From an uncultured Acidobacteriia bacterium (lineage in GTDB: Bacteria; Acidobacteriota; Terriglobia; Bryobacterales; Bryobacteraceae), in contig CAIKAS010000239.1 in NCBI GenBank assembly GCA_903825445.1, positions 1-63,780 of the forward strand: a stretch of DNA of 63,780 nt, read 5' to 3'. The notes beneath the pieces are model-generated. The model saw nothing but the letters and a program-made list of their open reading frames with translations, did not search any database and had not been told where the DNA came from. Position 1 is the first letter of the stretch. Every line of letters starts with the position of its first letter. Below are positions 45,542-53,949 of the stretch, in pieces. Both the position numbers and the translations under genes were made by a program.

Positions 45542-46212
45542 GGCAGGAAGCGATAACCAACCTTGTGCAGTGTCAGGAAATGGCGCGGGCACACGGGGTC
45601 CATCTCGAGCTTTTGCCGCAGGCGCACCACATGCGCGTCCACCGTCCGCGTATTTGGAAACGACTCATAGCCCCAGACGGAATTCAGAATCATGTCGCGC
45701 GAAAGTGGGCGATCTGGATTCTGCAGGAAAAACGTCAGCAAATTGTATTCGGCGGGCGTGAAACGAATCTCGTGATCACGACGAGTGACCACGCGCCGGT
45801 CGAGGTTGACTTCCACATCGGCGAAGCTGAGTATCTTTTGCTGGCCTCCCGGCTGTCGTCGGAGGACAGCGCGGATGCGGGCTAACAGTTCGCGCGCGCC
45901 GAAGGGTTTTACAACGTAGTCGTCGGCGCCGATTTCGAGCAGCAGCACCTTATCAATCTCTTCTCCGATCGCACTCAGAACTATAATCGGTGTGAGCACC
46001 CCGGAACTGCGCAGACGCTTGCACACTTCGACCCCACTCAGACCCGGCAGACGTAAATCAGTAATAATAAGACTCGGTCGGGCAAGCACTGCCTGATCCA
46101 GCCCACTCAGGCCATCTGCTGCGAGCACCGCGCGAAAACCTTCCCGCTCCACCAGCAGGCCGATCGTGTCCCGAAGATTATCGTCGTCGTCGATTACCAG
46201 AATAGTTTGCAC
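45538..46212 (-). CDS. OmpR/PhoB-type response regulator
   Basis: A 224-residue transcription factor, first gene of a five-gene operon. The receiver has D9-D10, phospho-site D52 in IITDLRLPGLSG and K102 in DDYVVKPFGARELL. The C-terminal winged helix includes LDRRVVTRRDHEIRFTPAEY and RTVDAHVVRLRQKLEMDP. GTG at 46212 begins the frame. It most likely binds upstream of its own operon and perhaps upstream of the decahaem cytochrome operon, where a related element occurs. Confidence 0.95.
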   Translation of the reverse strand: MQTILVIDDDDNLRDTIGLLVEREGFRAVLAADGLSGLDQAVLARPSLIITDLRLPGLSGVEVCKRLRSSGVLTPIIVLSAIGEEIDKVLLLEIGADDYVVKPFGARELLARIRAVLRRQPGGQQKILSFADVEVNLDRRVVTRRDHEIRFTPAEYNLLTFFLQNPDRPLSRDMILNSVWGYESFPNTRTVDAHVVRLRQKLEMDPVCPRHFLTLHKVGYRFLP

Positions 46213-46229
46213 GGCAAGGCGATTTTAGC

Positions 46230-46258
46230 GCGGATGGCGGTCCGTGCGCGCCATCCGC
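46230..46258 (-). promoter_or_regulatory. Stem-loop just before the regulator operon
   Basis: A perfect 10-base stem (GCGGATGGCG at 46230-46239, CGCCATCCGC at 46249-46258) with a 9-base loop, 17 bases before the GTG of the response regulator. No T run follows in either direction. It could be a leader structure of the regulator operon or a weak end point for transcripts from the barrel gene upstream. Confidence 0.5.
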
Positions 46259-46266
46259 AGGCCAAC

Positions 46267-46286
46267 GAGTTGTGAATTTACAACTC
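46267..46286. promoter_or_regulatory. Palindrome upstream of the regulator operon
   Basis: GAGTTGT-GAATTT-ACAACTC is a perfect 7-6-7 inverted repeat about 55 bases before the response regulator start. Its right half, GAATTTACAACTC, recurs with one inserted base as GAATTTCACAACTC at 49459-49472 upstream of the cytochrome operon. A binding site for the local response regulator is a reasonable guess. Confidence 0.5.
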
Positions 46287-46405
46287 TTTTACAAGATCGG
46301 CACTCCGTTTGAATTCAGAACGCGGAGAATTAACTTATTCGGCATCTACATAAGAGCAAGGCTTGCCTGGGGTCTTGCAATGTTTCAGGGGTGGATGCCG
46401 GTACT

Positions 46406-46446
46406 GCGGGAGGGAACGGGGCGAAGAGCACGGCCCGGCCTCCCGC
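46406..46446 (-). terminator. Possible hairpin directly after the barrel gene
   Basis: The arms GCGGGAGG (46406-46413) and CCTCCCGC (46439-46446) pair perfectly; the second arm touches the stop codon at 46447. The loop is 25 bases, GC-rich and may fold further. There is no T run, so read-through into the regulator operon remains possible. Confidence 0.35.
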
Positions 46447-48447
46447 TTAGAATGACCAAAGCAAACTGGTGTAGCCCGTATTGGCCCGGTAGTTCTGATC
46501 TGTGGAAAGCAGCCCGAACTCTTCGTGATACCCGTAGTATTGATAGCCCGCATTCCACCGCAGATTGCGCGCGATTTGCACGGAGAGCCGGATTAGCGGT
46601 GTCTGATACGTCAGCGGAAATGTCTGCGCGTTATAGAAGACCTGTCCGGCCGCCGTTGGCTGCAACGCAAGCGAGGAACGTCCGTCACCTGTGTCCTTCG
46701 TCAGACTATAGCCAAGAAACAGATCCGCGCGCTTCGTCGGCGCGATGCGGATTCCCAGATTGAGCGCATGGATATTACTGACATAGAGTGAATCCAGATT
46801 CGTCACCAGCGTCGCGCGTGGCGTTCCCGCGAAAAACGCAATCCCGCCGAGCGTATCCAGATACAGCTGTGAATAGGAAATATCGAGTGACAAGCCCTTC
46901 GCCGCCATCCATGACGCGTCCGCGGAATAGTTGCGCGCGTGCGAACTGTACGAAGTGATCACGATCGAATTGTTGTTGTAGTTCTCCTGGTACGCCGCGC
47001 CAAAGGACGTATTCTTCTTGCGATATTGGGCACGTGCCCGAATCGTCTGATAGTTTTTCAGGCTGATTGGAGTAAATGGATTGTCGTTGCGACCCAATTC
47101 CCCTTCCACATGCATCCGCAGTCCCGTCAGCGGCATCCAGTTGATGCCCGCCACACCTGCTGCCGTGTGATTCGACTGTTCGGCAGCAATGCCGCTGAGC
47201 GGCGTACCCACAGAGCCTGTATCCTCGATCGAACGGATCAGGCGGTCCGCATAGTGAAATCCTCCGAACACATCGAACTTCTTTGAAACCCCGTAACGCA
47301 CATCAGTTGAGTTGGTGAATAGTCGGATGCCAAGAAACTGGAAATCCACCGTTGAGAAAGCAAACGTGGAGTTATTGAATTCGCTGAAAGCATTGTTACC
47401 GTCCATACGCGTGTCGGCAACCGAGGAATTGTTCACCACCGTAATTCGGGACGATGGGAACAGCGTGGCGTTGAAATCGCCTGTAAGAACGGGCCTGTTG
47501 CCGGTTCCCGTGACAGCCACCTGCTGGTTCTGCGACGACCCAAAGCGATCCGTGCCGATTGCCGTTTCATTTTGTACGAAACTGCCGGTACCGCTTGTGT
47601 ACGCAGCGCGGGCGTTGAGAGTGATCCATCGAAACTCGCCGATCAGATTCCCCATCCACCCTGGCGTTTGTCCGCGGTACGGCTGCGTCGATTGGAATGA
47701 CGACAACACGGCCGGCGTGGTCCCGGCTTCCGGGGCTATTACGCTGCCCGATGCGCCTTCGCGGAAGAATTCCCATCGGCGCTGTACAGTGAATCGAAAC
47801 GCGCGAAACCTTGCGTCCATACCCAGTCGGTATTCGTTGTACTGCTGCCGCGTGTTCTGAAAGATCGGGTACACGTCGCCCTGCGAGTTGTACTCTTGCT
47901 CTGTGGTCAGGGTGGGGCCATCCTCCGTGGTGCGTCCATAACCAGCTCTGATTCGAATGGCGCTTTGAGGGAATAGCGTTAATTCGTGATCCTGCCAGCG
48001 ATGCGTGGTGTCTTCAAGATGCAAACCCGAGGCGACCGTGAGGCCGGGATTGTAATATTCGTTGGAGCGCCACAGCATGTCGTAGCGATACAGCCGATTC
48101 TTCTGGATTCGGAATGTCACCGATTGGTACGGATCGTTGCCAAGGCCCATCGAGGTAAGAACCATTTCGTCGAACCAGTTGCCGTGGCCTTCGAGCGAAT
48201 GAATGGAAAGGGAACTACTCAACAGCCGCACTCCGTCGCCGTAATTCACGTCGCTGCGGTACTTGCCATCGTCACCGCCCACAGACGCAAACCGATACCC
48301 CAGTTCCCATGACTGAGCGATGTTGTATTTGGCGTAAGTGTCGCCCGCTGGCGGACCAACCTGTTCACCTTCAGTGGGCGCAACAGTCTGCGCATAAACA
48401 CTTCCGGCCAGTGCGAGTATCGCGAATAACGGCAGGCGGCGTCTCAT
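46447..48447 (-). CDS. MtrB/PioB-type outer-membrane beta-barrel for a decahaem cytochrome
   Basis: A 666-residue exported protein; signal peptide MRRRLPLFAILALAGSVYAQ. The rest is a long series of amphipathic beta strands with many Tyr/Arg/Asn residues (YRYDMLWRSNEYYNPG, QSAIRIRAGYGRTTEDGP, YNEYRLGMDARFRAFRFTVQ) ending TGYTSLLWSF with C-terminal phenylalanine. Length and strand pattern fit the MtrB/PioB family, the sheath through which a decahaem cytochrome passes electrons across the outer membrane. The CxxC of Shewanella MtrB is not seen near the N-terminus. ATG at 48447 lies in an ATGA overlap with the cytochrome stop, which strongly supports the pairing. Confidence 0.83.
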   Translation of the reverse strand: MRRRLPLFAILALAGSVYAQTVAPTEGEQVGPPAGDTYAKYNIAQSWELGYRFASVGGDDGKYRSDVNYGDGVRLLSSSLSIHSLEGHGNWFDEMVLTSMGLGNDPYQSVTFRIQKNRLYRYDMLWRSNEYYNPGLTVASGLHLEDTTHRWQDHELTLFPQSAIRIRAGYGRTTEDGPTLTTEQEYNSQGDVYPIFQNTRQQYNEYRLGMDARFRAFRFTVQRRWEFFREGASGSVIAPEAGTTPAVLSSFQSTQPYRGQTPGWMGNLIGEFRWITLNARAAYTSGTGSFVQNETAIGTDRFGSSQNQQVAVTGTGNRPVLTGDFNATLFPSSRITVVNNSSVADTRMDGNNAFSEFNNSTFAFSTVDFQFLGIRLFTNSTDVRYGVSKKFDVFGGFHYADRLIRSIEDTGSVGTPLSGIAAEQSNHTAAGVAGINWMPLTGLRMHVEGELGRNDNPFTPISLKNYQTIRARAQYRKKNTSFGAAYQENYNNNSIVITSYSSHARNYSADASWMAAKGLSLDISYSQLYLDTLGGIAFFAGTPRATLVTNLDSLYVSNIHALNLGIRIAPTKRADLFLGYSLTKDTGDGRSSLALQPTAAGQVFYNAQTFPLTYQTPLIRLSVQIARNLRWNAGYQYYGYHEEFGLLSTDQNYRANTGYTSLLWSF

Positions 48448-49373
48448 CGCAGAAACCTCGGATCGCTGTTGGAGCCGTGGATTCTGACGTGGCACAAAGT
48501 ACACTGCTGGTATTTCGGATCCAGCATATTGTGCGACGCCGACTGAATCACGATTCCCTGATTCTCCCTGCCAAACGTGCCCGCGCCGTTATGGCATTCG
48601 AGGCAAACCGTGAACACCACCGGTCGCTTCAACAGCTTCGCGTTCGTGGAACCGTGCGGTATATGGCACGCCGAGCAGCCTTCTACCCGTACACTCGCGT
48701 GTTCGTAAACAAATGGCCCGCGCTTGTCCACGTGACACTTCAGGCAGGGTTCTTCGTTATCGTGCGATGCGGTCACCAGATTCGATCCACTGCCTGTCCG
48801 CCACGATGGCGCGAAGTTGCCATGTGGATTATGGCAATCCGTGCATTGCACCACCCCCTCATTCACGCGGTGCTTCACCGGCATATCGAACTGTGCACGG
48901 ATAGGAGCATGGCATCCGTAGCAGAGTTCAGTCTGCTTCTTCGCCAACAAAAACTTCGGCGTCGAAGAATGGTGGACGGAATGGCAGTTGGTGCAAACGA
49001 TGTCGGCTTCCGTATGCGCTGATCGCCGGATGTTGGCGCGTGACATATCCTTCGAGTGGCAACTTAGACAGGTGTCCAAAACCTGCGTCGGCGTCATTTG
49101 CGAAAACGCCCGAATAGTCGCTTGCCCGCCGCCTGCGGCCATGTGATCGCTCCCCGGACCATGGCAGCCTTCGCAGCCAGTCTTATCCGGAGTCTCGCGA
49201 CCCGACGCGATGGACTTATAGTGCGGGTTCTTGTAGAACTCCGCGTAAATCTCCGTATGGCACAAGCCGCATTTGTCGCTGCCGATGTACTGTCCCGGCG
49301 GCTGAGTCGCCGTTTGCGGAAATGCTGCAGCAGCAAACAGCAGCGTACATGCGATGAGGCAGATCGATTTCAT
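48444..49373 (-). CDS. Decahaem c-type cytochrome (DmsE/MtrA/PioA type)
   Basis: A 309-residue exported protein (signal peptide MKSICLIACTLLFAAAAFPQ). Ten CxxCH haem-binding motifs are visible: CGLCH 35, CEGCH 67, CLSCH 102, CTNCH 127, CYGCH 151, CTDCH 177, CLKCH 210, CSACH 233, CLECH 257 and CTLCH 291. Size and haem count match the periplasmic decahaem cytochromes that insert into an MtrB/PioB barrel. HSVHHSSTPKFLLAKKQTEL between haems 4 and 5 is typical of the DmsE type. It is the first gene of a two-gene operon with the barrel. Direction of electron flow cannot be read from the sequence. Confidence 0.95.
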   Translation of the reverse strand: MKSICLIACTLLFAAAAFPQTATQPPGQYIGSDKCGLCHTEIYAEFYKNPHYKSIASGRETPDKTGCEGCHGPGSDHMAAGGGQATIRAFSQMTPTQVLDTCLSCHSKDMSRANIRRSAHTEADIVCTNCHSVHHSSTPKFLLAKKQTELCYGCHAPIRAQFDMPVKHRVNEGVVQCTDCHNPHGNFAPSWRTGSGSNLVTASHDNEEPCLKCHVDKRGPFVYEHASVRVEGCSACHIPHGSTNAKLLKRPVVFTVCLECHNGAGTFGRENQGIVIQSASHNMLDPKYQQCTLCHVRIHGSNSDPRFLR

Positions 49374-49409
49374 TTCCTGACAACCAGCATAAGGGCAACG
49401 GACTGGCTT

Positions 49410-49472
49410 GTTGTGAAAGAGATGTCACATATTTGTCCCGGCCGCTGGATTTTTACAGGAATTTCACAACTC
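49410..49472. promoter_or_regulatory. Divergent regulatory region with GTTGTGAA elements
   Basis: Between the cytochrome gene and the divergent TIGR03118/TIGR03437 gene are two opposed copies of an 8-mer: GTTGTGAA at 49410-49417 and TTCACAAC at 49463-49470. The second lies in GAATTTCACAACTC, nearly the same as 46274-46286. The first also forms TGTGA-N8-TCACA (49412-49429). No clear -35/-10 pair was found. Confidence 0.45.
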
Positions 49473-49528
49473 CGCGACACTGCCACGCCCCACCTGGGGC
49501 AAGCTGGCACTTAGAGGAAAACCCTGAC

Positions 49529-51307
49529 ATGAAATCCACGCACCTGAACCTGCTTTTGACGCCTGCCATTTTGCTGGCCATCGCCATGACCGCGAATGCA
49601 CAGTCCCCCAACGTTTATCGAGTCGTCAATCTGGTATCAAACGTTGCGGGCGTCGCCGCCGTTACCGACCCTAATCTGGTAGATGCCTGGGGAATTTCCA
49701 ATTCCAACACTCCGTTCTGGGTCTCCGACCACGGCAACGGACTCACCACGGTCTATAGTGGAGCAGGAGTTGCATCGAGCACCGTTGTCGCCATCCCGCC
49801 TGCTTCGGGTTCCGGCACGGGAAAACCGACCGGCCAGGTTCAAAACAACCAGGGCGCTGCGTTCACTCTGGCAAACGCTGGCAACGCCAGCTTCATCTTC
49901 TGCACGGAAGACGGCCTCATCGCAGGCTGGAACAGCGGTTCAGCCAAACTGGGCGAAATCAAGGTAAATAACTCCGCGAAGAATGCGGTGTACAAAGGAA
50001 TGGCTATTGGCGCAAGCGCGGCAGGCGGAACCATCTACGCTGCCAACTTTCGATCGGGAAAGATTGACGTCTGGGGACCCGGTTTTGCACCCCTCACGCT
50101 GGCTGGCTCATTCAGCGATCCCGCCGTGCCAACTGGCTTCGCACCTTTCAATATCTGGAACGTGAACAATACCCTCTACGTGGAATATGCGAAACAGGAC
50201 TCCAATCAGTTCCTCGACGTGGCCGGTGCCGGAAACGGCTACGTTGCCGCGTTCGATCTGAACGGCAACCTGCTGCAGCATCTGGTTTCCAACGGCCCGC
50301 TGAACTCGCCGTGGGGCGTCGCAATTGCTCCGGCGGGCTGGGGCGCATTCGGCGGCGCGCTGCTGGTGGGCAACTTCGGCGATGGTCACATTAACGCGTT
50401 CAACGCGACCACCGGCGCTTCTCTGGGCGCGCTCCAGGACTCCAACGGCAATCCGCTAGCGATCTCTGGCCTCTGGGGTCTATTGTTCGGCACCGGCACT
50501 AAGGCGGATGTCAACACGCTCTTCTTTGTCGCTGGCATGCCCGACGGATCCTCTATTGCGCGCGGCTTGCTGGGAACCATCGCTCCACCTTCGAATGTGA
50601 CGGCAGTGGTCAATGCGGCCAGTTGGCTCCCTGGCCCGATCGCGCCCGGCGAGATCATCGTGATCGGCGGACAAACGATCGGCGCCATTCCGTTGACCGC
50701 GACCACGATACCGGCAACAGGCAGCATTCCGACCACGCTGGGAGCCACCACGGTCACGATAAACGGAATTCCTGCTCCCATCCTCTACACCAGTGCGTCG
50801 GAGACAAGCGTGCAGGTGCCCAACGAACTCTACGCTTCGCCGTTCACGCCGACGGCCACCATTGTGGTGCAAACTCCCGGCCAGACGTCCGCGCCATTCC
50901 TGGCACAGCTTGCGCAGTCAGCTCCTGGTTTGTTTACATCCAACGAAAGTGGTTCCAGCGCGCTGGCAGTTTTGGACCAGAACGGCACAGTGAACACAGC
51001 AACAAATCAGGCGACCGCAGGTTCCACCATTAACCTTTACGCCACCGGCGAGGGCGCCACCAATCCGCAGGGTATCGATGGCGCTGTTCAAACCGGCGCG
51101 AGCCGTTCGCCGAACTTGCCCGTCAAACTGACCATCGGTGGTCAGACGGCCCAGGTGATATCGGCAGGTACGCCGGTCGGCACGCTGTCGGGCGTCATGG
51201 TGATCAGCGCGGTCGTACCTACCGGACTTGCACCAGGTCCCGTGCCTGTTGTGCTTACGGTTGGCTCGACGACAACGACACAGACTGTGACGATTAGCGT
51301 TAAGTAA
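49529..51307 (+). CDS. Secreted TIGR03118 protein with Solibacter-type C-terminal domain (TIGR03437)
   Basis: A 592-residue exported protein; ATG at 49529 gives a signal peptide ending TANAQ, while the longer frame upstream is unlikely. Residues about 28-360 match TIGR03118, a propeller-like family (NLVDAWGISNSNTPFWVSDH, AAFTLANAGNASFIFCTEDG, LNSPWGVAIAPAGWGAFGGA). Residues about 365-592 form the TIGR03437 domain (VVNAASWLPGPIAPGEIIVI, INLYATGEGATNPQGIDGAV, VKLTIGGQTAQVISAG), named for its abundance in Solibacter. The function of both parts is unknown; extracellular binding is likely. A GAGGAAA ribosome site is present, a little far from the ATG. Confidence 0.88.
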   Translation: MKSTHLNLLLTPAILLAIAMTANAQSPNVYRVVNLVSNVAGVAAVTDPNLVDAWGISNSNTPFWVSDHGNGLTTVYSGAGVASSTVVAIPPASGSGTGKPTGQVQNNQGAAFTLANAGNASFIFCTEDGLIAGWNSGSAKLGEIKVNNSAKNAVYKGMAIGASAAGGTIYAANFRSGKIDVWGPGFAPLTLAGSFSDPAVPTGFAPFNIWNVNNTLYVEYAKQDSNQFLDVAGAGNGYVAAFDLNGNLLQHLVSNGPLNSPWGVAIAPAGWGAFGGALLVGNFGDGHINAFNATTGASLGALQDSNGNPLAISGLWGLLFGTGTKADVNTLFFVAGMPDGSSIARGLLGTIAPPSNVTAVVNAASWLPGPIAPGEIIVIGGQTIGAIPLTATTIPATGSIPTTLGATTVTINGIPAPILYTSASETSVQVPNELYASPFTPTATIVVQTPGQTSAPFLAQLAQSAPGLFTSNESGSSALAVLDQNGTVNTATNQATAGSTINLYATGEGATNPQGIDGAVQTGASRSPNLPVKLTIGGQTAQVISAGTPVGTLSGVMVISAVVPTGLAPGPVPVVLTVGSTTTTQTVTISVK

Positions 51308-51424
51308 AGGATTACCGCGAAAGATAGCGCCCTGCTGACTGCAACAAAGCAGCCCGCGGGGTGCACCTTATTACGACTGTGCGAGTGGAATTGTCGCGGG
51401 TCGGGTTAAAGATACTAACGAGGG

Positions 51425-52798
51425 ATGATGTCGAGACAAACCAGGATTGTGTATGCAAAGATTGCCATCATTTTGGCAGCTATTCCGATCGTCGTGAAGG
51501 CGTACGAGTATGGACCAAATCCGGGTTATACGGCAGCCCCCGGGGACAATGCAACGGCGTGTATCTCGTCCGGGTGCCACGTTGGCACGGTTAACTCCGG
51601 CTCCGGCAACGTGAAGATCTCGCTCCCATCTGGCAACTCCGGGACTTACGTTCCCGGTCAGGCAATGCAGATTCTGGTCCAAATTACGGACGCAACGAAG
51701 AAAGCCTATGGTTTCCAGCTGACCGCTCGCATGGGCAGTGGAAATACCACTCAGTCCGGAGATTTCACCACTACCGACGCCAACACGCAGGTGCTCTGCG
51801 CCGATGGCAGTGTGAAGGCCAACGGGAAACCATGCTCCACAACTTTTCCCGTTGAGTACATAGAACACACCGACACTGGCTACGAAGCATCCACTCAGAC
51901 GACAACGAAAGGCTCGTACACTTATGCCTTCAACTGGACGCCCCCTGCCGCCGGTGCAGGCACAGTGACGTTGTACGTGGCTGCCAACTGCGGTCCAGGA
52001 GATCCGCCAGTGACGTCACCAACAAATGTTTACACGTCAAATATTGCTCTGAAGCCTGCGGCTTCGGGGCCCTCCATGACAGCTGTACAAGATGCGGAAA
52101 GCGGACGAGCATCCTTTACGTCGGGCCAGTGGGTCGGAATCTATGGGTCGGGTCTTTCAAATACCAGTCGCACATGGGCAACAGCCGATTTCACCGGAGG
52201 CGTGACCACAGGCAGCCCGCTGCCCTCAACAATCGACGGGGTCAGCGTAACAATCAACGGGCAGGCGGCTTCGGTGTATTACGTCAGTCCAACGCAGTTA
52301 AATGTGTTGTCACCGTCGAGTCTGCCGTCCTCGGGAACCGTGCCCGTTGTTGTGACGAATAACGGTACTGTCAGCACGGCCTTTTCTGCAACGGTTACTC
52401 AATCGTCCCCGTCGTTCTTCTATTACGCGCCGGCCGGAAACGTATACCCATTGGCAGTTCACGTGAGTGACGGTAACCTGATCGGAGATCCGGCAGTGGC
52501 CCCAGGCACCGAAAAAGCACACCCCGGGGAAACAATCGAATTGTTTATGAACGGACTGGCGCCCGCCACGGGAGGAATCATCGTCCCCGTTACGGCATTC
52601 ACTCAGCAAGTCACGGTGACAGCGGGAACTACCGCGCTTCAGGCCTCGGCGCCCTATCTCGTTTCCGCCGGTGAATTCCAGGTCAACGTTACACTGCCCT
52701 CAACTATCCCCACAGGCAACTACCCGTTGACGCTGAGTGTTCCCAATGGGTCGACGTCCACTTCTCTGGTCACGGTCACGCTTCCCGTCGGACCGTAG
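51425..52798 (+). CDS. Choice-of-anchor V type secreted protein with Cys-His site and TIGR03437 domain
   Basis: A 457-residue exported protein. Two adjacent ATGs (51425, 51428) are possible; GAGGG lies directly before them. After the signal (IAIILAAIPIVVKA) comes YGPNPGYTAAPGDNATACIS with CISSGCH at residues 46-52, a CxxxxCH variant of the haem motif typical of choice-of-anchor V (Reeler-like) domains, then a beta sandwich (QAMQILVQITDATKKAYGFQ) to about residue 205. The rest is a TIGR03437 domain (SGQWVGIYGSGLSNTSRTWA, VSVTINGQAASVYYVSPTQL, IELFMNGLAPATGG). It follows another TIGR03437 protein. Confidence 0.84.
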   Translation: MMSRQTRIVYAKIAIILAAIPIVVKAYEYGPNPGYTAAPGDNATACISSGCHVGTVNSGSGNVKISLPSGNSGTYVPGQAMQILVQITDATKKAYGFQLTARMGSGNTTQSGDFTTTDANTQVLCADGSVKANGKPCSTTFPVEYIEHTDTGYEASTQTTTKGSYTYAFNWTPPAAGAGTVTLYVAANCGPGDPPVTSPTNVYTSNIALKPAASGPSMTAVQDAESGRASFTSGQWVGIYGSGLSNTSRTWATADFTGGVTTGSPLPSTIDGVSVTINGQAASVYYVSPTQLNVLSPSSLPSSGTVPVVVTNNGTVSTAFSATVTQSSPSFFYYAPAGNVYPLAVHVSDGNLIGDPAVAPGTEKAHPGETIELFMNGLAPATGGIIVPVTAFTQQVTVTAGTTALQASAPYLVSAGEFQVNVTLPSTIPTGNYPLTLSVPNGSTSTSLVTVTLPVGP

Positions 52799-52802
52799 AT
52801 TC

Positions 52803-53924
52803 CTAATCGACGTAAAATCGCTTCACCCGAGCGCTGATACCGCAGAGCACGTTGTAAGAAATCGTTCCGGCAGTCTGAGCGATTTGCTGCGCATCCAGCG
52901 AAACGTCGCCTTCCCTGCCCAGCAGCGTGACTGCATCGCCCGCGTTCAGATGCGGCGAAGCACTGATATCTATGGTGGTCAGATCCATCGATACCTTTCC
53001 CAGAATCGGTGCCAGTTGCCCGCCGGCGATCACTTTCCCCTTGTTCGAGAGACGATGCGATATCCCATCGGCGTAGCCTGCCGCCAGCACTGCAATCCGC
53101 ATCGGAGCCGCCGTGACGAAGGTGCCTCCATAACCAACACGCGCTCCCGCGGGCAGGTCTTTGACCGTGATAATCCGGGCTTTCCACGACAGCGCGGGTT
53201 CAACACGCAATGCGCAGGCAGGCGCATTTCCGCGTGCCAGAGATACGTAGCCGTAAATAGCATGCCCAGGTCGCACCAGCGGTTTCGCAGCGCCTGGACG
53301 CGCATAAGCAATAGCATTGGTACTGGCGCAGTGCGTGACAGTCGGACGGACCCCCCATGCCTCCAGCGCCGAGATTGTCTCGTTAAATCGTCGGATCTGT
53401 TCGTCCGTCTGTTGCGACGTAAAATCGGCAGCGGAAGCGAAATGCGACATCAGGCCTTCCAGCCGAACCCCAGGCGCGTCTGTAATGGCCCGCGCGATTT
53501 CCTCCGCCGCCGCGTGAGTTCCCAGCCGGTTCATGCCGGTATCGATCTTCAGATGAATGTTCAGCGGCTGACTGGCGGAAGACTGGAACTGAGCAATCTC
53601 GCCGATAGAATGCACCGTTGGCGTCAGACGAAATTCGCGGATGGCGTCCCGCTCCCACGGCATGACACCGGCCATGACGAGGATTCGGCAATCGATTCCA
53701 GCACGGCGGAGCGTGACTCCTTCGTCGACCGAACTCACCGCCAGCCACCGGGCGCCCTCCGCAGTGAGAATTCGAGAAACTTCAATGGAACCGTGCCCGT
53801 AGGCATCGGCTTTCACCACTCCCATGACCTGCACGCCAAACCCCGCCGCAGCGCAGACGGCACGATAGTTCGAAGCAATGCGGGAACGCGAAATCTCGAC
53901 GTAACAGCGGGCGTTTTGCGGCAC
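52803..53924 (-). CDS. alr: Alanine racemase
   Basis: A 373-residue PLP enzyme making D-alanine for peptidoglycan. The PLP lysine is in VMGVVKADAYGHGSIEVSRI, the second catalytic base Tyr in GARVGYGGTFV, with GLMSHFASAAD and KIDTGMNRLG between. GTG at 53924 is the start (MPQNARCYVEISRSRI). It is the last gene on the minus strand after the polysaccharide cluster, 25 bases from the nearest glycosyltransferase, and converges with the TIGR03437 gene. Confidence 0.96.
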   Translation of the reverse strand: MPQNARCYVEISRSRIASNYRAVCAAAGFGVQVMGVVKADAYGHGSIEVSRILTAEGARWLAVSSVDEGVTLRRAGIDCRILVMAGVMPWERDAIREFRLTPTVHSIGEIAQFQSSASQPLNIHLKIDTGMNRLGTHAAAEEIARAITDAPGVRLEGLMSHFASAADFTSQQTDEQIRRFNETISALEAWGVRPTVTHCASTNAIAYARPGAAKPLVRPGHAIYGYVSLARGNAPACALRVEPALSWKARIITVKDLPAGARVGYGGTFVTAAPMRIAVLAAGYADGISHRLSNKGKVIAGGQLAPILGKVSMDLTTIDISASPHLNAGDAVTLLGREGDVSLDAQQIAQTAGTISYNVLCGISARVKRFYVD

Positions 53925-53949
53925 GAAGAACTATTTTCGCAGGAGCGAA

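Noticed and set aside
49412..49429. A CRP/FNR-like site TGTGA-N8-TCACA
   Set aside because: The known consensus has a 6-base spacer; with 8 bases the half-sites would not face the same side of the helix as required.
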